IMG/VR virus record: IMGVR_UViG_3300002835_000336
Coordinates: 1 to 46,600 of that record
Origin: a virus
Reading direction: 5' to 3' (one strand)
DNA length: 46,600 nucleotides
Part shown: one piece after another, positions 23,853 to 31,710 of the stretch
Numbering within the stretch: position 1 is the first letter of the stretch
How the letters are laid out: every line of letters starts with the position of its first letter
The notes under the pieces: generated by a model
The model's input: the letters and a program-made list of their open reading frames with translations, nothing else
What the model was told of the DNA's origin: nothing
Database searches by the model: none
Position numbers and translations under genes: made by a program

Positions 23853-26064
23853 AAAAAGTATGGAAATCGATGATGTTGTTGAGATGTCAGTTACGGATTT
23901 CTTTAACATGGTAAAAGACGAAGGTGGTACCTACCAAATAGAAACTGATGAAGGTTTTAGTAGTCTGGGTTCTTTAATAACTAAAAAAGATAAAAAATGT
24001 TTTAGGGTTGAATTATCTAACGGTATGTTTTTGGAAGCATCTGAGGATCACTATTTAATGGTTGATATTGAGGATGGTAGGGTTAAGAAATTAGATGGTG
24101 CTACATGGTTACCATTAGGTTTAGTAGAAATTGGTGATTTTGTTAACACTATTGATGGTATGGTTGAGGTTGTATCTAAAACGGACATAGGGGTTCATGA
24201 TACGTATGATTTTGAGGTTAAAGATAATAACCATAGATACGTCTCGAACGGGATAATTAGTCATAATACTGGTAAAACCACAATAGTAGAGGGGTTGGCG
24301 TTAAAAATTGTACAAGGTGACGCACCTAGAACGTTGTTAGATAAAAGAATTGTTTCATTAGACTTAACTTCATTAGTTGCGGGTACAAAATATAGAGGAC
24401 AGTTCGAAGAAAGGATTAAAGGTGTTGTTGATGAACTTATGGGTGTAGATAATGTGATATTATTTATAGATGAAGTTCACACTATAGTAGGTGCAGGTAA
24501 CACAAGTGGATCTATGGACGCTGCGAATGTATTAAAACCAGCGTTGGCGAGAGGTGACTTACAATTGATTGGTGCAACCACATTAGATGAATTTAGAGAA
24601 AATATAGAGAAGGATGGTGCCTTAGCGAGAAGATTCCAACAAGTAATTATTGACCCACCTTCAGTAGAAGATACGATAAAAATCTTAATGAAAATTAAAG
24701 ATTCGTATGAAACTTACCATAAAGTATTTTACCCAACAGAGACAATCGAACAATGTGTTAAGATGTCGGATAGATATATCACAGACAGAGAATTTCCCGA
24801 TAAAGCGATTGACATTATGGATGAGGTTGGATCTAGAAGTCAGATTAACGTTAAAGTCCCAAAGGCAATTAATGATTTAGAAGATAAAATTTTAGAGTTA
24901 AAAAATAAAAAGAGTGAAGTTGTTAAGAAACAAAAATACGAAGAGGCGGCGAGATTAAGAGACGAAGAGAGAATAATCAACGAAAGGTTGGATGGTGAAA
25001 AGGTAAAGTGGGTAGATAGTTTAAGTAAAGATAAAAAAATAATAACCCCTGAAGACGTTAATGAAGTGGTTGCATCTATGACGGGAATACCATTAAAAAG
25101 AATTAGTGGTGATCAAGGTAAGAGGATGTTAGAGATGGAAAAAGAGATGGGTAAACAAGTTATCGGTCAAGAAGTAGCGTTAGAAAAGATTGCCAAATCA
25201 TTAAGAAGAAATCGAGTTGGGATCAGGAACCCTAAAAAACCAGTAGGAACTTTCATGTTTATTGGAAATAGTGGGGTGGGTAAAACTCATATTGCGAAAA
25301 AATTGGCGGAGCATATGTTCGGTGATGAAGATTCATTAATTAGATTAGATATGTCTGAATTTCAGGAAAAACATTCTATCTCTAGATTAATAGGTTCTCC
25401 TCCGGGTTACGTTGGACATGAAGATGGTGGGCAACTCACTGAGAAAGTTAGGAGAAAACCGTATTCTATTGTACTATTTGATGAGATTGAAAAGGCACAT
25501 AAAGAAATATACAATATCCTATTACAATTATTAGATGATGGACATTTAACGGATTCGTCAGGAAGAAAAGTTAACTTTAAAAACTGTATGGTTATAATGA
25601 CATCTAATGTTGGTGTTAAGAAACTACGAGACTTTGGTACGGGCGTTGGTTTTGGTACTAAATCTAAATTGGAGAAACGAGATGACATTAAAGAGAGTAT
25701 GTTAACTGATGAACTTAAAAAACAATTTCCACCTGAGTTCCTAAATAGATTAGATGATGTTATTATATTTAAATCATTAACTAAGGAACAAATCGGTAAG
25801 ATTGTTGACTTAGAAATTGTTAAATTAGTGAAAAGGGTATCTGAAATAGGTTATACACTACAAATAAATAAAACTGCGAAAGATCATTTAGTGGATGTCG
25901 GATACGATGAAGAATATGGGGCAAGACCATTGAATAGGGCAATACAAAAACATATTGAGGATCCTGTCTCTGAAGAAATTTTAAGTGGTAGAGTAGAAGA
26001 AGGTCAAACTATTAAAGTGAGTTATTCTAAGGCAAAAGAAGAAATTGTGATAAAAATCTCTTAA
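23833..26064 (+). CDS. IntC fused to the C-terminal part of the ClpC-like unfoldase
   Basis: The first 145 residues (23833-24267) are an intein C-fragment with block B-like ELSNGMFLEASEDHYLMV and blocks F/G YDFEVKDNNHRYVSNGIISHN, ending in Asn before a +1 Thr. The C-extein (598 aa) starts TGKTTIVEGLALKIVQ, completing Walker A of domain 1, with Walker B VILFIDEVHTI. A UVR-like middle (QKYEEAARLRDEER) points to ClpC rather than ClpA. Domain 2 has GNSGVGKTH and IVLFDEIEKAH. The spliced protein would be a hexameric ATP-driven unfoldase, with a ClpP-type host protease or in disaggregation with the nearby Hsp20. The start overlaps the endonuclease frame. Confidence 0.92.
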   Translation: METKENKKSMEIDDVVEMSVTDFFNMVKDEGGTYQIETDEGFSSLGSLITKKDKKCFRVELSNGMFLEASEDHYLMVDIEDGRVKKLDGATWLPLGLVEIGDFVNTIDGMVEVVSKTDIGVHDTYDFEVKDNNHRYVSNGIISHNTGKTTIVEGLALKIVQGDAPRTLLDKRIVSLDLTSLVAGTKYRGQFEERIKGVVDELMGVDNVILFIDEVHTIVGAGNTSGSMDAANVLKPALARGDLQLIGATTLDEFRENIEKDGALARRFQQVIIDPPSVEDTIKILMKIKDSYETYHKVFYPTETIEQCVKMSDRYITDREFPDKAIDIMDEVGSRSQINVKVPKAINDLEDKILELKNKKSEVVKKQKYEEAARLRDEERIINERLDGEKVKWVDSLSKDKKIITPEDVNEVVASMTGIPLKRISGDQGKRMLEMEKEMGKQVIGQEVALEKIAKSLRRNRVGIRNPKKPVGTFMFIGNSGVGKTHIAKKLAEHMFGDEDSLIRLDMSEFQEKHSISRLIGSPPGYVGHEDGGQLTEKVRRKPYSIVLFDEIEKAHKEIYNILLQLLDDGHLTDSSGRKVNFKNCMVIMTSNVGVKKLRDFGTGVGFGTKSKLEKRDDIKESMLTDELKKQFPPEFLNRLDDVIIFKSLTKEQIGKIVDLEIVKLVKRVSEIGYTLQINKTAKDHLVDVGYDEEYGARPLNRAIQKHIEDPVSEEILSGRVEEGQTIKVSYSKAKEEIVIKIS

Positions 26065-26068
26065 AAAA

Positions 26069-26100
26069 TTTGGCAGTTTAAATTATTTGTTTTTTATTCG
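26069..26100 (+). promoter_or_regulatory. Bacteroidota-type promoter of a short transcript
   Basis: TTTG (26069-26072), 20 bases, then TTTATTCG (26093-26100), a weaker -7 box. The stretch AATTTGGCAGTTTAA and the following TATTCGTATTA are shared with the promoter at 35535-35566, so this is a copied module. Confidence 0.6.
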
Positions 26101-26119
26101 TATTATAAAACAAATAAAT

Positions 26120-26180
26120 ATGAAAAATTTAGTATTTAGTTCATAAACACCACCTCTACTCAATCGTAGAGATGGTGTTT
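26120..26180 (+). pseudogene. Remnant of a signal-peptide gene ending in a strong hairpin
   Basis: An ATG about 20 bases after the promoter encodes only MKNLVFSS and a stop. Directly after it, AAACACCA-C-CTCTAC and GTAGAG-A-TGGTGTTT (26145-26180) form a 14-bp hairpin with one mismatch and a 6-base loop. The start resembles the secreted-protein starts at 34132 and 35589. It is either a dead copy with only its promoter left or a deliberate small RNA of about 75 bases. Confidence 0.5.
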
Positions 26181-26244
26181 AATATAAGCCCTAAATCGGT
26201 AACATCTGCGACAGTAGTTGATTATTCATTAAGATTTCCAATAT

Positions 26245-26400
26245 TACCTTTTACCATAATAATATCTATTTTCTATTATATCTTCTACGTGACTCAGAAA
26301 TTTGATTTCTTTTTTCTCTTTTTACTTCATTAACGATTCTTTCGATCATCTCAACCATTTCTGATTCCGTAAGTCTGATTGTTTTTTTACCTTTATTCAT
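26245..26400 (-). CDS. 51-aa peptide consisting mostly of the targeting leader
   Basis: This short ORF reads MNKGKKTIRLTESEMVEMIE and continues RIVNEVKREKRNQISESRRR, ending RRIIENRYYYGKR. It carries the recurring (L)TES-x-x-V-x-M-I-x-R-I leader and then only ~25 mostly basic residues, with IIE|N as a second possible cut. T4 internal proteins are also small and basic. It sits 38 bases upstream of the 545-aa gene's stop on the same strand. Confidence 0.6.
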
Positions 26401-26438
26401 TTTATTTATTTTTACTCTATTGTTATTTTAATCTATTG

Positions 26439-28076
26439 TTATATTGACCACATTATCCCCTGACAGAACTCATCTTTCATCTTGTAGAATTCTTCTTTAT
26501 TTTCACCTTCTAAACCATTAGTGTCGAAAGAAAGTCTAACGATGGTAGCACCTTCTTTAGTACACATTTTCTTTAATGTTTCGTTGTTAACTTTTTTAAT
26601 CGGGTTACCACCTGCAGATATTCCAAATACAGTTTTTAATTTTTCATATCCCTCACCAGGTATTTCCACAATATTATTATTACTTAATGAAAGCATTACC
26701 AATGTGTCCAATGGTAAGTAATCCGCAGGTGGGAATTTATCAAGGCCACAATTTATGGCTGCTAAATGACTTAGTTTTTTGAATCCTGATAAGTCTGGTA
26801 GAGTTTTAATCTTCATATCAGAAAAGTCTACCATCTCAACAGTATCCTTATCTAAATACTCTGTAACATCGACATCATCAACATTATCTAATAACCAATT
26901 TAAGTATTTGTTTTGTTTTAATGGTACAGTTTGTTCTGACGCTAATTTCTTAATATTCTTAACACCTTCTTCATACGCTTCACCGCTTATGTGTTCTTTC
27001 GCGGATCCACCAAACTTATTTAAATATTTAATATATGAACTCTCCATAAGTCCCGATCCTTTTCTTACGTCCATCTCTACTAACGCACCCAATTCTTTCT
27101 TAAAGAAATCCCTAAGTCCTGAAAATCTATTTAAAACACTATCTAACTTACTGCTGTTTTCTATAGATGAGTTATTTTTATCGTGTATTTGATTAGATTC
27201 AAAATGGAATTGTAGTGGATATAAACCACCTTCATCATCACCATCGAAAAGTTTTTTAGGCATAATTACATAATAATCGGAAAGTGACCCATCAGGTTTT
27301 GGGTTATTTCTTCTATAACTATCAAAATAACTGTTACCTTCTCTTCTAGTACACCAAGAGGCTAAACCACCTAAAGGTTCACAACTCGAATCCCTTGTTA
27401 ATGGTGTATATACTAATACGTCATTATCTCGATATGCTAGTCTTGCCTCACCTAAGTCAACGAATTTTTTCAAACTTTTCCAAATCTTACTTTCCCCATC
27501 TTCGTCTTCATCTTCGGCACCAACAAAGGGACTCACTACACTATATAGGTGTGCTAGATCGCTGTATTGGTTGATGTCTGTCACATTTTGAGGTGCGTTA
27601 GGTCTATTAGGTGCACTTCTTTTAAATACTTTTTTACTTTTAACTTTATCGAAAACACCTAAAAATTCATTCGCTTCAGGTAAATCTTCCGCTAAAAATC
27701 TAACCGCTTGTTCGAAATCATTTTCGTTAATATGATTCATAAACACTTTAATCATCCACTGAACATATTGTTTATTGTTCGATGGGTCGGCATCTACAAT
27801 GTCTTGAAATATTTCTGGCGATAATTTTATTGATTGTTTACCATTTCTACTAGTAACAATATATGCGATATCGATACCCTCATGATTTTCGATAGGTTTA
27901 ACGTTAATTCTTCTATTTCTACCACCTCCCGGTTCTCTTTCATCTTCTCTTTCATTTTCACCCTCTACCGCTTGGTCTAATGTTTCTGGATCAATTACAT
28001 TTTGATTTCTTAAGAATTCTACCCTATCTTCTTTAAGTAATATCTTATATTGATTTTCAGATATAATGTATTTCAT
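26439..28076 (-). CDS. Leader-bearing protein with a WCT-motif domain and leucine-rich repeats
   Basis: The leader is YIISENQYKILLKE|D (residues 3-16), with a good LKE|D cut. The middle domain holds GGLASWCTRREGNSYFDSYR (about residues 233-252), a W-C-T...Y pattern met in phage accessory proteins, followed by YYVIMPKKLFDG. The C-terminal ~140 residues form leucine-rich repeats (VEMVDFSDMKIKTLPDLSGF, LVMLSLSNNNIVEIPGEG) suited to protein binding. If packaged, this could be an ejected effector acting on a host protein. An ATATTTAT element is at 28094-28101. No exact family is assigned. Confidence 0.75.
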   Translation of the reverse strand: MKYIISENQYKILLKEDRVEFLRNQNVIDPETLDQAVEGENEREDEREPGGGRNRRINVKPIENHEGIDIAYIVTSRNGKQSIKLSPEIFQDIVDADPSNNKQYVQWMIKVFMNHINENDFEQAVRFLAEDLPEANEFLGVFDKVKSKKVFKRSAPNRPNAPQNVTDINQYSDLAHLYSVVSPFVGAEDEDEDGESKIWKSLKKFVDLGEARLAYRDNDVLVYTPLTRDSSCEPLGGLASWCTRREGNSYFDSYRRNNPKPDGSLSDYYVIMPKKLFDGDDEGGLYPLQFHFESNQIHDKNNSSIENSSKLDSVLNRFSGLRDFFKKELGALVEMDVRKGSGLMESSYIKYLNKFGGSAKEHISGEAYEEGVKNIKKLASEQTVPLKQNKYLNWLLDNVDDVDVTEYLDKDTVEMVDFSDMKIKTLPDLSGFKKLSHLAAINCGLDKFPPADYLPLDTLVMLSLSNNNIVEIPGEGYEKLKTVFGISAGGNPIKKVNNETLKKMCTKEGATIVRLSFDTNGLEGENKEEFYKMKDEFCQGIMWSI

Positions 28077-28093
28077 AATTTAGTTTTTATTAT

Positions 28094-28101
28094 ATAAATA
28101 T
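28094..28101 (-). promoter_or_regulatory. Candidate late promoter element
   Basis: ATATTTAT in the gene direction, 18 bases before the LRR gene. Confidence 0.45.
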
Positions 28102-28120
28102 ATTGTTTTTAATAAAAAAT

Positions 28121-28672
28121 TCAATCCTTAATGTATTGTGAGTTTTTGAATAATTCATATTCTACATTACGCCTATTTTTTAATCCTTTTGATCTATAGG
28201 TTTTAATTAGTTCTGCTGCATCATCATAGTTACCTTTTTTAAGTTTTTGAATGAAATCAGATGTTCTCACTCCCTCACACCCACTATTAATAACTAATGA
28301 AATGAGTGCCTCATATTCATTCAGTTTAAGTTTATATCCCTCATGATTTGTTTCCTTCCAAGAATTTAAAAATGTTTTTACACATTTTGCGGCCTCATTC
28401 ACGTCCTTAATAAATAGATCATTTGCCTTACTTTTAGATATTACGTTACCCTCATACGCTTCTTCACCTGTATGTCCATAACCAATAGTCCAAACGCCTA
28501 CGGTATCTTTGTATGCCTTTAATAACGGATCTCCTTTTTTGGTTGGACTACCCTCATGCCACCTTAACCAATCCCAAAAATTTTGACTGGCGATTAATTT
28601 AGTGCCATCACTTCTATTGTCACTTTCAATTATTAATCTTTTTAATTGATTTTCAGTAATTATAATTTTCAT
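28121..28672 (-). CDS. GH24 (T4-type) lysozyme with targeting leader
   Basis: This 183-aa muramidase would cut the MurNAc-GlcNAc bond of peptidoglycan. Catalytic region: WHEGSPTKKGDPLLKAYKDT then VGVWTIGYGHT, with the Glu, Asp and Thr of the GH24 E-D-T triad. The C-terminal helical lobe (LNEYEALISLVINSGCEG) matches the family. The first 17 residues are not a secretion signal but the recurring leader, IIITENQLKRLIIE|S, with a good IIE|S cut. So this enzyme is likely to be packed in the head or virion rather than made for lysis, perhaps for entry or delivery. It faces the HNH gene with shared ATATTTAT elements. Confidence 0.9.
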   Translation of the reverse strand: MKIIITENQLKRLIIESDNRSDGTKLIASQNFWDWLRWHEGSPTKKGDPLLKAYKDTVGVWTIGYGHTGEEAYEGNVISKSKANDLFIKDVNEAAKCVKTFLNSWKETNHEGYKLKLNEYEALISLVINSGCEGVRTSDFIQKLKKGNYDDAAELIKTYRSKGLKNRRNVEYELFKNSQYIKD

Positions 28673-28676
28673 ATTT

Positions 28677-28703
28677 ATAAATATATTATTTTATAATAAA
28701 TAT
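28677..28703. promoter_or_regulatory. Paired late-type elements between divergent genes
   Basis: Two ATATTTAT copies on the minus strand (28677-28684, 28696-28703) and an ATATTTAT on the plus strand at about 28671-28678 lie between the lysozyme and HNH starts. A two-way late promoter is likely. Confidence 0.4.
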
Positions 28704-29117
28704 ATGAAAAAACCATTAAAATATAATAAAAAATACCGAAGAAAGTCTTCATCTGAAAAAATTAAAGATAAAATTAGGTATCAAATACGTAAAATTACAA
28801 AAAAATACCCAAAAATCAAACAAAAAATCAAAAATATTAAGGATTTAGAAAAAAAATTGTATTATGCGATGGTTTGGGAGGTTACGGAACTACAACCATA
28901 CTATAATTTAGAGAATTCTGACAAAAGAGGGTGGAAAAACTATCATTTAGATCATATTTGTAGCATTTCAGTTGGGTATCATAATAATATTTCACCAGAA
29001 TTGATTGGTAATATTAAAAATTTACAATTCCTTCATTACAAAGAGAATATCGATAAAGGTTATAAGGTAAAACCTCATATTTTAAAAGAAATGTTAAAAA
29101 AATCAAAAAAATATTAA
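28704..29117 (+). CDS. HNH endonuclease
   Basis: This 137-aa protein has a very basic N-terminus (MKKPLKYNKKYRRKSSSEKI) and an HNH-type core: NYHLDHICSISVGYHNNISP followed by ELIGNIKNLQFLHYKENIDK. The D-H, N and H/N positions of the beta-beta-alpha metal fold are visible. Stand-alone HNH genes in T4-like phages are usually homing endonucleases that spread between related genomes; host-gene nicking is the alternative. It is one of the few plus-strand genes here and sits between minus-strand genes, as an insert would. Confidence 0.82.
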   Translation: MKKPLKYNKKYRRKSSSEKIKDKIRYQIRKITKKYPKIKQKIKNIKDLEKKLYYAMVWEVTELQPYYNLENSDKRGWKNYHLDHICSISVGYHNNISPELIGNIKNLQFLHYKENIDKGYKVKPHILKEMLKKSKKY

Positions 29118-29139
29118 CGTTTTTACTATAAATCGAAAA

Positions 29140-29166
29140 CCCCCAACCCTCTTTAGGGGTTGGGGG
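29140..29166. terminator. Strong bidirectional hairpin
   Basis: CCCCCAACCC pairs with GGGTTGGGGG (10-bp GC-rich stem). It lies between the convergent HNH gene and the 64-aa gene. On the minus side it is followed by GTTTTCG, on the plus side by AATGTC, so minus-strand termination is better supported. Confidence 0.65.
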
Positions 29167-29211
29167 AATGTCATCTATACTCGTACTAATAAGGTTAAAA
29201 AAGTAAATAAA

Positions 29212-29406
29212 TTAACTGTTCATTAAACTAATTGCCTTCCTAACTAAATCATTTTTTTGTTGTTCTAACAAATCTAACTTCGCTTTTTGAGTTTCGTTAA
29301 GTTCCATACCAGCAGATTCAGATTTAATATCTGCAATTTGTCCATCTAATTTATCATGTTGTAACAATAATGAATGATAAAGTTGTCCTTTTTGTTCGTT
29401 ATTCAT
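29212..29406 (-). CDS. Small coiled-coil protein, 64 aa
   Basis: All-helical 64-aa product with heptad spacing (QLYHSLLLQHDKLDGQIADI, KLDLLEQQKNDLVRKA). No family is recognised. It ends 45 bases before the GC-rich hairpin. It has no leader and no ATATTTAT element in the ~100 bases upstream; a coiled-coil assembly factor or inhibitor is possible but not shown. Confidence 0.6.
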   Translation of the reverse strand: MNNEQKGQLYHSLLLQHDKLDGQIADIKSESAGMELNETQKAKLDLLEQQKNDLVRKAISLMNS

Positions 29407-29538
29407 TTTTCTTTAATTTTTTTAAAATGTTATTTAATTTAGACCCAAACGATTACATATCTATTATCTACCGTTCAAATCATTCTACTCAATCTACCCA
29501 AATACTAAAAATGGATGGGTTTTTCGGGTGTATATTAT

Positions 29539-29563
29539 AAAAAAACTGATATTAGTTATCAGT
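29539..29563 (-). terminator. Terminator overlapping the stop of the 61-aa gene
   Basis: On the minus strand AAACTGATA-ACTAA-TATCAGTTTTTTT: a 9-bp stem and T-run. The stop codon of the 61-aa gene falls inside the stem-loop. Confidence 0.7.
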
Positions 29564-29737
29564 TTCTTCTATTACTTCTACTTCTTCGATATCAAGTTGT
29601 CTATCTTTGAGTTTTTCTATCTCTTTCATAAACTCTTTTTGAAATATTTTTTGTACTCTTCTTTGATCAGATTCAATTCTTTCTGTCCTAGCCTTAGATT
29701 TTTGTTTTTGATTTTTTCTATGTCTACTTTTTGGCAT
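29552..29737 (-). CDS. Small basic/acidic two-part helical protein, 61 aa
   Basis: The first half is strongly basic (MPKSRHRKNQKQKSKARTER) and the second acidic (LDIEEVEVIEETDN), joined by a helix. This bipolar make-up would suit nucleic-acid contact, but no family is recognised. Its stop lies inside a terminator hairpin. Confidence 0.6.
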   Translation of the reverse strand: MPKSRHRKNQKQKSKARTERIESDQRRVQKIFQKEFMKEIEKLKDRQLDIEEVEVIEETDN

Positions 29738-29786
29738 AATTAAAATTTTTATATTATAAGTATAACTATCTTTTATTAAAAAGTCA

Positions 29787-29794
29787 ATATTTAT
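29787..29794 (+). promoter_or_regulatory. Candidate late element of the DUF192-like gene
   Basis: ATATTTAT on the plus strand, ending 4 bases before the ATG at 29799. This shows the motif keeps its orientation with plus-strand genes too, but the closeness would leave little or no 5' leader. Confidence 0.4.
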
Positions 29795-29798
29795 TATT

Positions 29799-30200
29799 AT
29801 GAAACTATTGGATTTATTATTAGAAACTGTATCGGTACCATTTAAAGAAAGTTGTGTTTTGACAATAACAAACTCTGATGGTGAAGAAATCGTAGTAAAT
29901 TGTGAAGTTCCAACTACAGACGAAGAGAAAATGACAGGTTTAATGTATAGAGATAATCTTTGTGATAATTGTGGAATGTTTTACGATTATGTTGATGGTG
30001 GGTTTTGGATGAAAAATGTTAATTTCCCAATTGAGATGATTTTCATAAATAATAATCAGATTGTTGACATTAAAAGGGCGAAAGCGCAAGATGAAACAAC
30101 AATATACTCTTCCGTAGAATCAAATGGTAATTTAGAAGTAAATGATGGTTTCAGTAAATCAAATAATATCTCTATTGGGGATAAAGTTTATATATCATAA
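29799..30200 (+). CDS. DUF192-family protein with T4-like short leader
   Basis: This 133-aa protein starts MKLLDLLLE|T, about the length and form of the T4 internal-protein leader (ten residues ending in IxE). The rest is a DUF192 domain: EEKMTGLMYRDNLCDNCGMF then FWMKNVNFPIEMIFINNNQI, with the family's G-L-M...GM-F...W-M-K-N signature. DUF192 has no settled biochemical role. It overlaps the 3' end of the convergent metallopeptidase gene by 13 bases. Confidence 0.8.
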   Translation: MKLLDLLLETVSVPFKESCVLTITNSDGEEIVVNCEVPTTDEEKMTGLMYRDNLCDNCGMFYDYVDGGFWMKNVNFPIEMIFINNNQIVDIKRAKAQDETTIYSSVESNGNLEVNDGFSKSNNISIGDKVYIS

Positions 30201-31210
30201 ATCTCAGGATATTGTTTCCCAAAAACCCTAAGTAACTCACCCGCCTTTGCGTTCGCCTCATCTTCCCAAGGTGACCCATCTTCACCCTCATCAGGATTAC
30301 CTCTTAAATCACCTCTTTCATTTTGTTTATGATGTACCATTTCATGTGCAATGGATCTAATTATATCTGGAGTTGCCCTATCTCTTGTTAGGACATTAAT
30401 CTCACCATCTATCATATCATAATTCGCCAATGTCTCAATGTCATCACCATTATCAGTTAAATTAACTCTAAATCCATCACCTAATGATAATTCCCTTTTT
30501 CCGAATTCAATAAAATCACCAACTATACTTTCATTCAGTGTTTCATTATCTGAAGGTATAATCATTTTAATACCCATATCTTTTAACTTATATGGTAATT
30601 TTCTGAAAAATTCGTTTACTACATAATCCATAGAAAAAGAGTCATCAATGTCGTAAACACTATTAAGTTTTCCCATAATTGAGATTCGGTTAGCGGAACT
30701 CTCACACCCAAATAATTCATATCCATCTTTTAATAACGTTCTCCATACAGTACAATTAAAAATAAACAATTTACTTTTTAGTAAAATATCATCTTCCAAT
30801 AAAACCCATTCACCCGCATCTCCGAAATCTTCATTATAATCCAATACCCCCTTTTCCACCAAAGTATCTAACCAATCATAAACAATTTCATAATAAAATT
30901 CATCTGAATTATATTGTTGTTTTGGGTTATTTATTCTGAAATAATATCCTTCATCATATACGTCTTCAGGATCATAATGATAGTCCCACCCTAATTGTTT
31001 TATATATTTATCTTCATGTCTTATTCTTTCGAGATCGATATCAAAAACACCAATATCTTCCATCTCACTAACAGATCCAAACGAAGTCATGTTATTTGAC
31101 GGTGAAATATATATAGTTTCTAATAAAGAATTAACCACACCATCTAAAAACTTTTGATGGTTCGGGTGTGTAAACTCCTCTTTTAATATTTTCCTAATTA
31201 AATCTTTCAT
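30188..31210 (-). CDS. Zinc-metallopeptidase-like protein with leader
   Basis: This 340-aa protein has MKDLIRKILKE|E as a short leader. The C-terminal third contains IIRSIAHEMVHHKQNERGDL, an HExxH zincin motif, and a downstream WEDEANAKAGELLRVF that offers the third metal ligand Glu. The N-terminal ~220 residues are acidic and unrecognised. It could be an ejected protease acting on host proteins, or a virion peptidase. The start overlaps the stop of the 150-aa gene (ATGA), so the two are coupled. Confidence 0.8.
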   Translation of the reverse strand: MKDLIRKILKEEFTHPNHQKFLDGVVNSLLETIYISPSNNMTSFGSVSEMEDIGVFDIDLERIRHEDKYIKQLGWDYHYDPEDVYDEGYYFRINNPKQQYNSDEFYYEIVYDWLDTLVEKGVLDYNEDFGDAGEWVLLEDDILLKSKLFIFNCTVWRTLLKDGYELFGCESSANRISIMGKLNSVYDIDDSFSMDYVVNEFFRKLPYKLKDMGIKMIIPSDNETLNESIVGDFIEFGKRELSLGDGFRVNLTDNGDDIETLANYDMIDGEINVLTRDRATPDIIRSIAHEMVHHKQNERGDLRGNPDEGEDGSPWEDEANAKAGELLRVFGKQYPEIYDI

Positions 31211-31659
31211 TGTTTAAAATTATTTTGTTCATCTTTATCAATAACCTCAAATTCATCAATACCCACAATCAAATTTAAAATTCTACCGTTATCCCAATCA
31301 ACGTTTAAAAGATCTTCATCGAACATATTAATTGTATCTATTGATGTAACAGTACCTGTAGTGTTAGGTTCTATTGGGTTAGGATCATCAGGCATGTTAA
31401 TTAAACGTATTCTGTCTCCAGGTAATGCATTATTACCGTCACCATAGTTATCCCTAACAAATTTATTAATAATCTCATAATATAAGTCAGAACGATACTC
31501 TATATCGTATATATTAACTAATTCTGGTCTAACCTTTTCCGTTGCGTACCCCAATACATTACTAAAAAGATTAAAGTCTTTATTTGGGTTGGACATTTTA
31601 CCATACCTTTTATTCAGGAAGTCTATTAATGTGGATATAAATTTTTGTCTTGAATTCAT
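31207..31659 (-). CDS. DUF4314-like protein, 150 aa
   Basis: The N-terminal half is helical and unrecognised. The C-terminal half matches the DUF4314 pattern: ALPGDRIRLINMPDDPNPIE, then TTGTVTSIDTINMF and LLNVDWDNGRILNLIVGIDE. The domain is a small SH3-like barrel found in phage and plasmid proteins, with unknown function. It is translationally coupled to the metallopeptidase gene. It has no leader with (I/L)xE near the start. Confidence 0.78.
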   Translation of the reverse strand: MNSRQKFISTLIDFLNKRYGKMSNPNKDFNLFSNVLGYATEKVRPELVNIYDIEYRSDLYYEIINKFVRDNYGDGNNALPGDRIRLINMPDDPNPIEPNTTGTVTSIDTINMFDEDLLNVDWDNGRILNLIVGIDEFEVIDKDEQNNFKQ

Positions 31660-31710
31660 ATTATTTTTTTAACTTTAGTTCTCGTATGATACAAATATAA
31701 TAAAATTTTA

